This document shows, piece by piece, positions 41,636-49,613 of a DNA stretch of 64,000 bases (position 1 is the stretch's first letter; the number at the start of each line of letters is the position of its first letter). Location of the stretch: assembly GCF_013409045.1 (NCBI RefSeq), contig NZ_JACCBT010000001.1:682001-746000 (forward strand), written 5' to 3'. The notes under the pieces were generated by a model. The model saw nothing but the letters and a program-made list of their open reading frames with translations. It ran no database searches and was not told where the DNA came from. The stretch comes from Actinomadura citrea (GTDB taxonomy: Bacteria; Actinomycetota; Actinomycetes; Streptosporangiales; Streptosporangiaceae). Both the position numbers and the translations under genes were made by a program.

Positions 41636-42691
41636 TCATCTGCTCAGGGCGTCGACACGGTCTCTGACGTCGGCGTATGCGTTCTCTGCGTCCTCGACGA
41701 CCGCCTTCGGGGTTCGGCCTTCGCGGCGCTGGAGGTGGATTTCGGCGATGCGGGCGAGTTCGGGTCGCAGGGCGGTGTCCTCGTCGTCGATGTCCTCGTC
41801 GGATGTGTACGCCATGGCGGCCTCGAAAGGGCCGACGCCGGCGGCGAGAAGGTGGAGCAGGTCGCACAGGTCCTTGGCGACCGGGCCGACGTAGCCTTCG
41901 CTTCCGAACAGCACGACGGGTTGCTGCTCGATCGGGAGTCCCTCATGGACCCGCCAGAACGCGACCTGCCCGCCGCTGCCGTCCGTCCCGAACACGCGGA
42001 ACTCCCGGTCGGCGTCGTCGTCGCCGGTCCAGGACGCGACCGCCCCCGACTCGAAGTGGTCGGACGTCTCGAAGTCGAGGCCGTCGAGGCCGGAGGCGTC
42101 CTGGTGCACCTTCAGCGCCCGCAGGGCGGTGGGGAAGGACTCATCGGGGTCGAGGGACGGCCAGAACGGGATCTCCCGGGCATCCGGTGCCGCCGCCCGC
42201 AGCAGCTCGGGGTCGTTCTCGGCGCGTTCGTTGAGGGTCAGCAGGTACCAGATGAACCGGCCGTCCTCGTGGTACCGCACCTCGAACGTGCTCTCTTCGT
42301 CGCGGTGCAGCACGTGGACCACGTTCCCGTACTCCGCGGTCATGCTGTCCAGTGCCCGTGCGCGCGCCTCCGGCTCGGGCAGCGCGACCGTGAGACCGTC
42401 CCGCACCGGCGCAGGGTAGGACTCGGTGATGTAGACCTTGGTGACATAGCCGATCACCGGACCGCAGCCGCGCACACGGAGTGAGGGGTAGCGATCGGGA
42501 ACCCTCACGGTGGCCTTGTAGGCCATCTCCCACCCTTGCTCGGTGACACCCATGCCGTCCCAGCCGTCCCTGTCGGGGAACGTCGGCGGCGGTCGCAGAC
42601 CGTGGGCCCGGTGCAGGTCGGCCAGCCGAGGATCGTCGGTCCGGCTGCCGAGCAGGTCTTCCAGCAAGGCGAAGGGCGGCGGAGTGATCAC
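41636..42691 (-). CDS. Hypothetical protein, possibly SUKH-related
   Basis: A 351-residue cytosolic acidic protein starting at GTG 42691 (MITPPPFALLEDLLG); the frame extends upstream to 42739 but without homology-like sequence. Its centre contains VHVLHRDEESTFEVRYHEDGRFIW, and the second half WRVHEGLPIEQQPVVLFGSEGYVGPVAKDL then FLLHLLAAGVGPFEAAM-like helical sequence, which resembles SMI1/KNR4-associated proteins of actinomycetes. I cannot assign a function. No toxin gene is adjacent. Confidence 0.65.
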   Translation of the reverse strand: MITPPPFALLEDLLGSRTDDPRLADLHRAHGLRPPPTFPDRDGWDGMGVTEQGWEMAYKATVRVPDRYPSLRVRGCGPVIGYVTKVYITESYPAPVRDGLTVALPEPEARARALDSMTAEYGNVVHVLHRDEESTFEVRYHEDGRFIWYLLTLNERAENDPELLRAAAPDAREIPFWPSLDPDESFPTALRALKVHQDASGLDGLDFETSDHFESGAVASWTGDDDADREFRVFGTDGSGGQVAFWRVHEGLPIEQQPVVLFGSEGYVGPVAKDLCDLLHLLAAGVGPFEAAMAYTSDEDIDDEDTALRPELARIAEIHLQRREGRTPKAVVEDAENAYADVRDRVDALSR

Positions 42692-42814
42692 ACCTGGACG
42701 GTAGCGGCACGCGTGTCCGCACGCAGGCCCGGGATCCACGCCGGTGATCGTGATGGCGATGCCCCAGAGGGCGGGACGGGGAGCTTGCGGGGGAGGCCGT
42801 CAGTACCGGCGTCT

Positions 42815-43063
42815 CCTCGTCTCCTGGAGCAGATCACTGATGGCCTGGAGCACGGCGTCCCGGTCAACCTGGCCGACGCCTACCGCCGACTCGGGTCCTT
42901 CGACGCGGCCACCGAGCACATCAACGCGGCCAAAGAGCACGCCCCCAACCTCCGTCGGGACGCCTATGGCGCCTTCCTGCGCACCGCCCTTGATGAGGTG
43001 GCAGAGGCCATCTCCAGGCGGGACACCACCAAGCGGCCCTCCGCGCCTGGCTCCACCGCATGA
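42815..43063 (+). pseudogene. Orphan C-terminal fragment without a start
   Basis: An open frame ending at 43063 encodes RLLEQITDGLEHGVPVNLAD then AYRRLGSFDAATEHINAAKE and a helical tail LRTALDEVAEAISRRDTT. This is regular, helix-rich and gene-like, unlike random shadow frames, and resembles the end of a helical-repeat (TPR-like) protein. It has no ribosome-binding site or start codon in a plausible place, and directly abuts an IS481 remnant whose ATG overlaps its stop. I regard it as the surviving end of a disrupted gene. Confidence 0.45.
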
Positions 43064-43256
43064 CACACCGGAACGTGCCCCTCACCGTGGAGGGACGCCG
43101 TCGACTGGTCGAGCGTTGCCGGACGAGACCGATTGCGCATGTCGCAGCCGAGATGGGGTGTCCCGGGCGTGCGCTTCGAAGTGGGTCGATCGATATCGGA
43201 GCCACGGCGAACTCGGACTGGAAGACCGCTCGTCCACGCCGCCCCACCTGGTGCTA
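43060..43256 (+). mobile_element. IS481-family transposase remnant with a one-base deletion
   Basis: ATG 43060 opens the conserved IS481 transposase N-terminus MTHRNVPLTVEGRRRLVERC then RTRPIAHVAAEMG. At 43155-43158 the frame is lost: ATGGGGTGTCC lacks one G compared with the expected ATG-GGG-GTG-TCC, and the next frame continues as VSRACASKWVDRYRSHGELG then LEDRSSTPPHL. Homology stops near 43250, against the end of a DUF397 gene. The catalytic DDE domain is gone and no terminal inverted repeat is visible, so the element is dead. Confidence 0.88.
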
Positions 43257-43442
43257 CGGGAGTTCGCCCTGCTTGGCAAGGTCGAGCAGGGTGGCGAAGG
43301 TGTGAGTCGTGAGGGTGATGTGACCGGCGTCGGGTGCCTTGCTGTCCCTGATGCTGACGGCGTGGGGAAGCCGGGCCACTTCCACGCACTGGACGGAGGT
43401 GCCCTGGGTGCTTTTACGCCACACGGGGAGATCTTCCGTCAC
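43254..43442 (-). CDS. DUF397 protein (copy 1)
   Basis: A 62-residue protein from GTG 43442 with the DUF397 pattern LPVWRKSTQG, CVEVARLPHAVSIRDSKAPD and ITLTTHTFATLLDLAKQG. It differs clearly from the two other copies in this region. No XRE-type partner is next to it; the IS481 remnant directly downstream suggests its neighbour may have been lost. Confidence 0.85.
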   Translation of the reverse strand: MTEDLPVWRKSTQGTSVQCVEVARLPHAVSIRDSKAPDAGHITLTTHTFATLLDLAKQGELP

Positions 43443-43479
43443 ATCGTCTCCTACTTGTTCCGTCCCGGAGGGCGGTAGG

Positions 43480-43665
43480 TCAGGGCGGCAGTCTCCCCAG
43501 TTTGGCGCGGGTGACGAGGTCGGCGAAGGCGTGGGGGGTGAGGGTGAGGTGACCTGCGCCGGGGGCTTTGCTGTCCCTGATGCCGACCGCCTGAGGGAGT
43601 GCGGCCAGTTCGACGCAGTTGCCGTGATCTTCTGACCGAGTGGATTTACGCCAGTGAATCGACAC
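43480..43665 (-). CDS. DUF397 protein (copy 2), orphan
   Basis: A 61-residue protein with IHWRKSTRSEDHGNCVELAA, GIRDSKAPGAGHLTLTPHAF and ADLVTRAKLGRLPP. Its last 40 residues are almost identical to copy 3 at 45034-45219, including at DNA level. Like copy 1, it lacks an adjacent XRE gene. DUF397 proteins are small partners of DUF5753-type XRE regulators involved in development and antibiotic control in Streptomyces. Confidence 0.85.
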   Translation of the reverse strand: MSIHWRKSTRSEDHGNCVELAALPQAVGIRDSKAPGAGHLTLTPHAFADLVTRAKLGRLPP

Positions 43666-43790
43666 CGTCTCCGACGATCTCGTCTCAGCTCATACGAGAC
43701 CCGCCGGTCCCCGCCGATGCGGCCGACTCGGTACGGTTTCTTCCGAACCCGTGCGAGTAAGCGGGCAAAAACGAAATCGGGAGAGAACCT

Positions 43791-44213
43791 ATGAAGGCTG
43801 GCACCATCCTTCGCGCCATCCTCGTCGCCGCGCTCGTCGGTGGTATCGCCGGCAGTGTGGTCCTCGTGGTCTCCATGGCCGGCGCCATCAGCGCGAGCCA
43901 TGTCGGAGAGGTCGCCACGCTGGGCGGTGTTGTCGGCGCCTTCTTCGCCATCAGCTCCAGCGCAGTCAGCGCCCTCTTCGGCACGGTCGGCAGGTACGCC
44001 ATCCTGGGGACCGGCTTCGCGGCTCTCGGCCGGAGCGGCTACCTGCTCGTCTTCGGCCACGGCGGAGCCGTCTACTGCGCCGTCGGCCTGGCCCTGTTCG
44101 CAGGTGTCCTCGCCGACTCCATCACCCGCCGCGCCGGCATGGTCCGCGCGGCCGGAACAGCGACCCCTCAGGGGCAGGACCTCAAGTCCTCCGGTGACGC
44201 TTCGAAGAAGTAA
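43791..44213 (+). CDS. Small multi-helix membrane protein of unknown function
   Basis: A 140-residue protein with four hydrophobic segments (about residues 8-32, 42-62, 66-84 and 88-108) and a polar C-terminus rich in Gln, Ser and Lys. No conserved motif was recognised. GGGAGAG lies about ten bases before ATG 43791. A perfect terminator follows 21 bases after the stop, so it is monocistronic. Confidence 0.7.
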   Translation: MKAGTILRAILVAALVGGIAGSVVLVVSMAGAISASHVGEVATLGGVVGAFFAISSSAVSALFGTVGRYAILGTGFAALGRSGYLLVFGHGGAVYCAVGLALFAGVLADSITRRAGMVRAAGTATPQGQDLKSSGDASKK

Positions 44214-44234
44214 GGCCGGAGAACCAACCCCCTG

Positions 44235-44266
44235 CAGGCGGCCGGGACCGTGTTCCCGGCCGCCTG
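44235..44266 (+). terminator. Perfect 13-bp stem terminator
   Basis: CAGGCGGCCGGGA (44235-44247) pairs exactly with TCCCGGCCGCCTG (44254-44266) around a six-base loop, 21 bases after the preceding stop. The 215 bp from 44267 to the next gene end at 44482 contain no supportable gene. Confidence 0.85.
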
Positions 44267-44481
44267 ATCTGCTCGAGTCACCCGGGGCCGTCGAACGGCG
44301 TCAGGCAAGGACCGATCTGAGCGGGCCCGGCGCCGGCAGCCCAGGGCGGGCCGCACCGGACGCCCGCGAAGAGTTGGCGAGCGGATGGAGCTGGTGCTGA
44401 AGGGCTCGGTGGCGGTGCCTCCGCCGCGAAACCGGCCGGGGGAGGGGCGACCTGGCCCCGCACCGGGAACGAGATGGCGTC

Positions 44482-44904
44482 TCAGGCGACCTTGGTGATC
44501 TTGCATTCGATGCCTGCGGATCCGATCGGAGCCTGCGCCGCAGTGGTTCCCTCGAAGGTGTTCGTGCCGCGAACCTCGAAGGTTTGAAGGCCGACCCGCT
44601 GGTGGGAGGCCGCATCCATGACCTCGACGGTGACCGTGTAGCTCTTCGCGTCGCCCCTGATCGTGCCACTGATCGTTACCGTGCCCTGTGACCCGGATGT
44701 GTTCACCCGGCATTCGACCTGGGTGCTGTAGCTCTTCGGGCCGGGGGACGAGGTGTTCCCTCCCAGCGCGCCGATCGAGTAGAGCGCGGCGAGCAGCCCC
44801 AGGAGCCCCGGCACACCCAGGGAAAAGATCAAGAAGGTCTTCCGCCTCGGGCGCGGACGCGAGCCATGGTCATCATCGGCCATGGTCCACTCGTGAGTCG
44901 GCAT
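44482..44904 (-). CDS. Single-pass membrane protein with FxLYD-like outer domain
   Basis: A 140-residue protein with a basic cytoplasmic head (SRPRPRRKT), one helix near residues 24-44 and a beta-sandwich-like outer part of about 90 residues (VECRVNTSGSQGTVTISGTI, VEVMDAASHQRVGLQTFEV) with two Cys that may pair. It resembles FxLYD-type domains of actinobacterial envelope proteins. Start may be ATG 44904 or the in-frame ATG 44883. No neighbour suggests a role. Confidence 0.65.
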   Translation of the reverse strand: MPTHEWTMADDDHGSRPRPRRKTFLIFSLGVPGLLGLLAALYSIGALGGNTSSPGPKSYSTQVECRVNTSGSQGTVTISGTIRGDAKSYTVTVEVMDAASHQRVGLQTFEVRGTNTFEGTTAAQAPIGSAGIECKITKVA

Positions 44905-45033
44905 CGCGGTCCGGTCACCCCGATCGATCCTGATAGGCGAAGTTCGCGCAGATCAGCCTATAGGTCAGTGGGCCATGGCTTGATCGTGAGCGCCCAGCAC
45001 ACCGGATCGTCAGCATGGGCAAGGGTCCTCAGG

Positions 45034-45219
45034 TCAACGCGGCAGAGAGTCTCGCTTGGCGCGGGTGACGAGGTCGGCGAAGGCGTGAGGGGTGAGGGTG
45101 AGGTGACCTGCGCCGGGGGCTTTGCTGTCTCGGATGCCGATCGCGTGGGGGAGTGCGGCCAACTCGACGCACTGGCCACCAGTCTCGTCACTGCGAGAGG
45201 ATTTGCGCCAAGTGATCAT
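45034..45219 (-). CDS. DUF397 protein (copy 3), partner of the XRE regulator
   Basis: A 61-residue protein, ITWRKSSRSDETGGQCVELA then LPHAIGIRDSKAPGAGHLTL and TPHAFADLVTRAKRD. ATG 45219 overlaps the XRE stop by four bases, the classic arrangement in which the regulator and its DUF397 partner are made together. This is the only one of three DUF397 genes here with its regulator. Confidence 0.9.
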   Translation of the reverse strand: MITWRKSSRSDETGGQCVELAALPHAIGIRDSKAPGAGHLTLTPHAFADLVTRAKRDSLPR

Positions 45220-46025
45220 TCAATCAACCTCAACATGTGCTTGATCAGCGCCGCTGACTGGTCCTCGGGGAGCGCAAGCGCTCCGATCTTGTCATAGCGT
45301 ACGCTGAACTCCCGTATTTCGGACTGGCGATCGACCAGTCGTCCCATGCGCCCGGACTCCAGGTACGCGACTTCTGCGTTGCGTGTGCTCATGAGGCTGA
45401 GTGAACCACTCACTCCCGGCCATCCTGCTGAGACGGGAAGCACCCGCAGGCTGACGTGGTCGAGCTCCGCCATTCGGAGCAGGTTGGCGAGTTGCTGGGC
45501 CATCACTTCTGCGCCCCCAACCTGCCACCACAGGACCGGCTGGGCGAGTATTACCCAGAGGTGAGGCGGGTTGGCCGTGTAAAGGCGCTGCTGCCGCTCC
45601 AGGCGTTCTCTGACGGCTCCTTCGACGTCCTCCACCACGCCGCCTCTCTGGAAGAGTGCGCGAGCATAGGACTCACTCTGGAGCAGGCCGAACACGACGT
45701 CGGACGTGTAGGCCTTGATGGACGTGGCGTTGCGCTCGTACTGCAAGAAGGCGCCTACGCGGGGGCGGTCGTGGCCGTCCTTGGCGTGTTCGGCGAGGGA
45801 TGTCAGTAATCCTGCCGTGCCCCATGCCTCGTCCAACGGCACGAGATTCGCCTGGTTGGGGCGTCGGCGGCCTGCCTCCCAGTTTGAAACATGCGACCGA
45901 GAGGCGTTCGCCACGTCCCCCACTTGCTGGCACGTCCAACGGTGGTTCAGGCGGAGAAGTCGCAGCTGAACGGCTACGAGGTCCCAGAGTGATGATCCCG
46001 GATCGAGTGAGTCGTGACTTTCCAT
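45216..46025 (-). CDS. XRE-family regulator with DUF5753 domain
   Basis: A 269-residue regulator: HTH at residues 16-72 (LRLLRLNHRWTCQQVGDVAN then SRSHVSNWEAGRRRPNQ) and a DUF5753 ligand or partner domain thereafter (AYTSDVVFGLLQSESYARAL near 104-123, RQQRLYTANPPHLWVILAQP, MSTRNAEVAYLESG). These regulators, with DUF397 partners, form the WhiJ-like family controlling development in Streptomyces. It is divergent from an anti-sigma-type ATPase gene, a recurrent triad. Confidence 0.92.
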   Translation of the reverse strand: MESHDSLDPGSSLWDLVAVQLRLLRLNHRWTCQQVGDVANASRSHVSNWEAGRRRPNQANLVPLDEAWGTAGLLTSLAEHAKDGHDRPRVGAFLQYERNATSIKAYTSDVVFGLLQSESYARALFQRGGVVEDVEGAVRERLERQQRLYTANPPHLWVILAQPVLWWQVGGAEVMAQQLANLLRMAELDHVSLRVLPVSAGWPGVSGSLSLMSTRNAEVAYLESGRMGRLVDRQSEIREFSVRYDKIGALALPEDQSAALIKHMLRLIE

Positions 46026-46135
46026 TGCCGACCCTCCTGAAGATCCTTTGTTTTCGGTCCGATTGAAAGTGTGGCCAATTTAACTCGGCGATCGCACTGT
46101 TGTCTCGACGACTTGGAGAGAGGGGGGTGGTGGAA

Positions 46136-46576
46136 ATGGTGGTAGAAGCCGTGGGTGTGGGCGAGGTGGACATTTCTTGCCTGGCTGATCGGACGGTGCC
46201 GGGGATGGTGCGGACGGTGGTCGGGCTGCGGCTCTCGGAATGGGGGCTGGAGAGGGTGGCCGAGAGCGTTCTGCTGATCGTCGCGGAGCTCGTCACCAAT
46301 GCCGTGCGGGTCGCGGGGGAGCGGGAGATCAGGATCAGGTGCGTGCGGGAGGCGCGGGGCGTCCTGGTCGCGGTGTGGGACTCGGCTGAGGAGAGGCCGG
46401 TGACGCGGCCTGCGATGCGGCCGGGGGATTTCGGGCCGGACGCTCGGGCGCTGGACGACGGGTACGACGACGGGACGGGTGGCTGGGGGCTGCCGCTTGT
46501 GCAGGCGTTGGCGTCCGGGTGCGGGGTCGCCGAGGGCGAGACCGGCAAGTGGGTGTGGGCGAGGGTCTCGTGCTGA
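46136..46576 (+). CDS. HATPase_c protein of the RsbW/SpoIIAB anti-sigma kinase type
   Basis: A 146-residue GHKL ATPase: N-box VLLIVAELVTNAVRVAG near residues 46-62, a G1-type segment VAVWDSAEERP near 82-92 and GGWGLPLVQALAS near 120-132. ATG 46136 fits the AGGGGGG eight bases upstream better than GTG 46100. It is divergent from the XRE/DUF397 pair; such ATPases are the third member of WhiJ-type loci. Its stop overlaps the next gene. Confidence 0.88.
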   Translation: MVVEAVGVGEVDISCLADRTVPGMVRTVVGLRLSEWGLERVAESVLLIVAELVTNAVRVAGEREIRIRCVREARGVLVAVWDSAEERPVTRPAMRPGDFGPDARALDDGYDDGTGGWGLPLVQALASGCGVAEGETGKWVWARVSC

Positions 46577-46878
46577 GGCGATGGCGTAGGCGGAGGTCCG
46601 TCCGGTATCTGGATCTGCTCGCGCTCGCGGTCGGGGCGCGTGGGTGGCGGTGCGTGAAGCTGTACGGGCGCGAGTTCCCCACGCCGCTGCTCTGGGTCTA
46701 TGCCAGTGGGGTCGCTGAGGACGTGGGGATGGTTCTGCGGGTGCGGGTCGTCGGTGGGGCGTGGGTCTACCAGGACGTCCAGCGGGGGAAGGCCCTCTTC
46801 CCGTGCGGGGACGCCAAGGCTGCCGGGGAACGAGTCGATCTGGTGCTGAAGGGGCGGATGTTCCCGGCTACGTGGTGA
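46570..46878 (+). CDS. Small protein linked to the HATPase gene
   Basis: A 102-residue protein from GTG 46570, overlapping the ATPase stop by seven bases. It begins with an Arg-rich head (LRRWRRRRSVRYLDLLALAV), then CVKLYGREFPTPLLWVYASG and a mixed beta part with DAKAAGERVDLVLKG. Small proteins of this kind commonly follow RsbW-like ATPases in XRE/DUF397 loci; no function is known to me. The last 11 bases overlap the end of the convergent sulfotransferase-like gene. Confidence 0.7.
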   Translation: MLRRWRRRRSVRYLDLLALAVGARGWRCVKLYGREFPTPLLWVYASGVAEDVGMVLRVRVVGGAWVYQDVQRGKALFPCGDAKAAGERVDLVLKGRMFPATW

Positions 46879-47980
46879 GGCGCTGGCGTAGGCGGCGGAT
46901 GTTGCGTTGGATCATGGTCTCCTGGAGGGCCACCGCTGCCAGGGCCAGGGCCGCTTCGGCGCCGGCCTGGGCCATCTCCTCGGGGGTCGGCGGAGATGCC
47001 GGGTCCGAGGACGGGTCGTAGCGCAGGTCTTCGATGTCGCCGACGATCTGGGCGGGCGTGTGCTGGAGGGCGGCCAGGTCTTCCTCGCTCCACTCCGCCA
47101 GACGGGCCTGCCATTCGGGCGGGATGGCGACCTTGCCGCCGCGTTGGCGGCGGGCCTGGAAGCGGGCCGTGACGGCCTGGCGGATCCAGTCGGCGTTCTG
47201 GCCGCTCCAGGACGTCTGCTTCATGGCCGCGTTCATCGACGAGAGGACCAGTGTCTCCGGAGCCGTCAGGCCGGTGTGGGCGCGGTCTGTGGGCATGGTG
47301 GGCGGTTCGGCGAAGGCGAGGAGGTCGATCGCCTCGGCGAACCGTTGCCACAGGAGGCGCGGGGGCGTGCCGGGAGTGGTGACGACACGGATGCGGGTGA
47401 TGCCCGCGTCCGACCAGCGCCGGGTCAGGCCGCCGAGGTCGAACGCGCGCCACAGGTGGGCGGACGGGTCCGTCTCGATGTGGTCCCGGCCCTTCTCCCG
47501 CTGGGTGGCGAGACCGGAGAGGTAGCGCTCGAAGGTCATCGTGCGGCCGTTGCGGATGTGCTGCTGCCAGAGGGAGGGCAGGGCCGAGCCCAGGGTGCGG
47601 GCCGTGACCACGACCTCGACCTCGTCGGCGCCCAGGGCGTCCAGGAGGCGGTGGATCGCGGATTTACGGATGACCGCCAGGGCCTCCGCCGAGAGCAGCA
47701 CCGTGCCGGGCGTCGACTTCACGTCGTCCAGCAGGGTCTGCCAGGAGGAGGTCTCCTCGGACGCGCGGTCCCGCGACACCCAGGGGAACTCCGTGCCCAG
47801 CAGCCCGTAGCTCGCCCATTCGTGGTTCGCGACCGTCCGCTTCCCCCGGGCCCAGTCTGGGCTGACGGGGTAGCGGACGCCCGCGTCGGCGAGTGCTTCG
47901 GCGTTCGCCTGCAGCACTTGTTGCAGGAACGTCGTGCCCGACTTCTGCACGCCGATGTGAAGGATGATTCTCGCTGCCAC
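46868..47980 (-). CDS. Sulfotransferase-like protein
   Basis: A 370-residue protein. The N-terminus LHIGVQKSGTTFLQQVLQAN is a PAPS-binding P-loop as in carbohydrate sulfotransferases, and VVVTARTLGSALPSLWQQHI near residue 125 matches the 3'-phosphate-binding region. The C-terminal 100 residues are helical and charged. GTG 47980 is preferred over GTG 48010, as the sequence upstream of 48010 has no ribosome-binding site and the P-loop normally begins near residue 5. Similar orphan proteins occur widely in actinomycetes, and the acceptor is unknown. Confidence 0.78.
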   Translation of the reverse strand: MAARIILHIGVQKSGTTFLQQVLQANAEALADAGVRYPVSPDWARGKRTVANHEWASYGLLGTEFPWVSRDRASEETSSWQTLLDDVKSTPGTVLLSAEALAVIRKSAIHRLLDALGADEVEVVVTARTLGSALPSLWQQHIRNGRTMTFERYLSGLATQREKGRDHIETDPSAHLWRAFDLGGLTRRWSDAGITRIRVVTTPGTPPRLLWQRFAEAIDLLAFAEPPTMPTDRAHTGLTAPETLVLSSMNAAMKQTSWSGQNADWIRQAVTARFQARRQRGGKVAIPPEWQARLAEWSEEDLAALQHTPAQIVGDIEDLRYDPSSDPASPPTPEEMAQAGAEAALALAAVALQETMIQRNIRRLRQRLTT

Positions 47981-48032
47981 CCGGGCACCCCCCCGCGACC
48001 TGTTGGTCACGAAGGGTAGTGGCCGGGACGGG

Positions 48033-49271
48033 TCAGGCGTGGGACGTGGTGATGGGCTTGCCGAGGGCGCTGCCGCTGGTCCACTTGGAGAAGGAGAGCT
48101 GCCAGTAGCCCCAGCCGTTCGTCCACTGGAGGCTGCGCTTGGTGCCGCTGATGGTGACGAGGTCGCCGCGGTAGGACCAGTGGAAGAACCACTGCGCGTC
48201 GCTCGCGGGGGAGCGGACGCAGCCGTGGCTGCAGTTGCGGTTACCGAGGCAGGTCGGGTCGTCCATGTTCTGGTGGATGTACTCGCCGCTGTTGGAGATG
48301 CGGGTCGCCCACGGGACCTTCTCGTCGTACCAGCCGGGGTCGCCCTTCTTCTTGCCGGGCGGGCGCATCCGCTCCAGGCGGACGTGGTCCATGGTCAGGT
48401 GGACGCCGCTGGTGGTGAGCAGGTGGTCGACGCCGTCGCCCTGGACGTCGCCGCCGCTGCCGAGGCTGACGCCCCAGTTGCGGACGACGCGGCCGTTCTT
48501 CTTCACGACGGCGCGGTGCGTCCTGGCGTTGATGTTGACGACGTGCGAGTCGCCCACCTTGAAGGTGCGGATCGTGTCGCGGTCGCCGAAGACGTCGTCG
48601 CCGATCTTCAGGCCCGCGAAGTGGACCTTGACGGTGACGGTCTGGCGCGCCTTCCACGGGTGCTTCGGGCGGAAGACGACCGAGGGCAGCCCGTTGAAGG
48701 ACTCGCCCGCGGTCAGCCAGCGCCAGGCGCCCTCGGTGGGCGTGGTGGAGGAGATCTCGATGGCGCGCTCGATGGCGGGCTTGGCCTTCTCCGGGACGGC
48801 CTTGTTGAACTGGACGAAGACCGGCATCCCGGTACCGACCGTCTCGTTCTGGCTCGGCACGACGTTGTTGACGCGGGTGGCGGCGGTCGAGCGGGTGGTC
48901 CGGAACGCGCTCGTCGCGGTGGTGGACTTGCCCTTGTCGGACGTCGCCGTGGCCGACACCTGGTAACTGCCGCCAGGCTGCAGCGTCCACGTCGAGCGCC
49001 ACTTGGTCTTGTCGGCGGAGAGGCTGCCGGGGACGTCGGCGCCCTTCAGCTTCACCGACACGTCGCCGAGCCTGCCGCCCGCGGCCGACACCATGACGCC
49101 CTGGTCGGGGCGCGCCTTGCCGCTGCCGTTCGCCGGAGTGATCGTCACCTGGGGGGCGCCGTCGTCGCCCTTCGTGGTCGTCCCGCCGCCGCCATCGCCG
49201 CCGCCGCTGCTCCCGCCGCACGCGGTCGCCAGGCCCAGGACGAGCGCCACCACCAACGCCTTACCTCGCAC
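48033..49271 (-). CDS. ldt: Lipoprotein L,D-transpeptidase with Ig-like domains
   Basis: A 412-residue cell-wall enzyme forming 3-3 peptidoglycan cross-links. The signal peptide ends with lipobox LATAC (Cys18), followed by a Gly/Thr spacer. Two Ig-like domains cover about residues 38-130 and 135-240, then a YkuD domain whose catalytic motif is S348-H-G-C351-V-R (NCSHGCVRSP). The final Trp-rich strand region (LQWTNGWGYWQ) resembles mycobacterial LdtMt2. Architecture and length are normal for actinobacterial Ldt proteins. Confidence 0.95.
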   Translation of the reverse strand: MRGKALVVALVLGLATACGGSSGGGDGGGGTTTKGDDGAPQVTITPANGSGKARPDQGVMVSAAGGRLGDVSVKLKGADVPGSLSADKTKWRSTWTLQPGGSYQVSATATSDKGKSTTATSAFRTTRSTAATRVNNVVPSQNETVGTGMPVFVQFNKAVPEKAKPAIERAIEISSTTPTEGAWRWLTAGESFNGLPSVVFRPKHPWKARQTVTVKVHFAGLKIGDDVFGDRDTIRTFKVGDSHVVNINARTHRAVVKKNGRVVRNWGVSLGSGGDVQGDGVDHLLTTSGVHLTMDHVRLERMRPPGKKKGDPGWYDEKVPWATRISNSGEYIHQNMDDPTCLGNRNCSHGCVRSPASDAQWFFHWSYRGDLVTISGTKRSLQWTNGWGYWQLSFSKWTSGSALGKPITTSHA

Positions 49272-49613
49272 CGTTCTCCCTCAACAGCCCGCCGGATCCC
49301 GCGCGACGCGGGTCCGGCTACAAGATCGAATACGGAACGGCCTTTTATTCCCGTCCCACTCGGAGGCGGGACGGCAGGTCTCGGCGTCCGACTCACCTAT
49401 AGACGTCCATGGTCTCGCAGAGGTTCGCATGCGGTGGCCACTTCGCATGATCTTTCTGAGGCCATGTCCGTGGCGACCGCCCTGTCGATCTTCTCTTCAA
49501 GACTGCGGCGGCCCCGGTTAAAAGCGGCGATTTGTGCTCTGACCAGGTGCGATTCTGATCCGTGGCCGCTTGCGACGGCCCCGCAAGGTGCTTGTCTGTG
49601 AAGGGGACGCGCG
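49272..49613. other. 342-bp intergenic region between divergent ldt and EPS genes
   Basis: No gene is seen. On the ldt side there is a GC-rich hairpin around 49291-49316 with one bulged base, and a second stem CCGTCCC (49351-49357) with GGGACGG (49368-49374); both would lie in the ldt leader. TTCGCATG occurs twice (about 49425 and 49445). The region must hold promoters for both operons, but none matched a consensus well. GAAGGGGA precedes ATG 49614. Confidence 0.5.
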
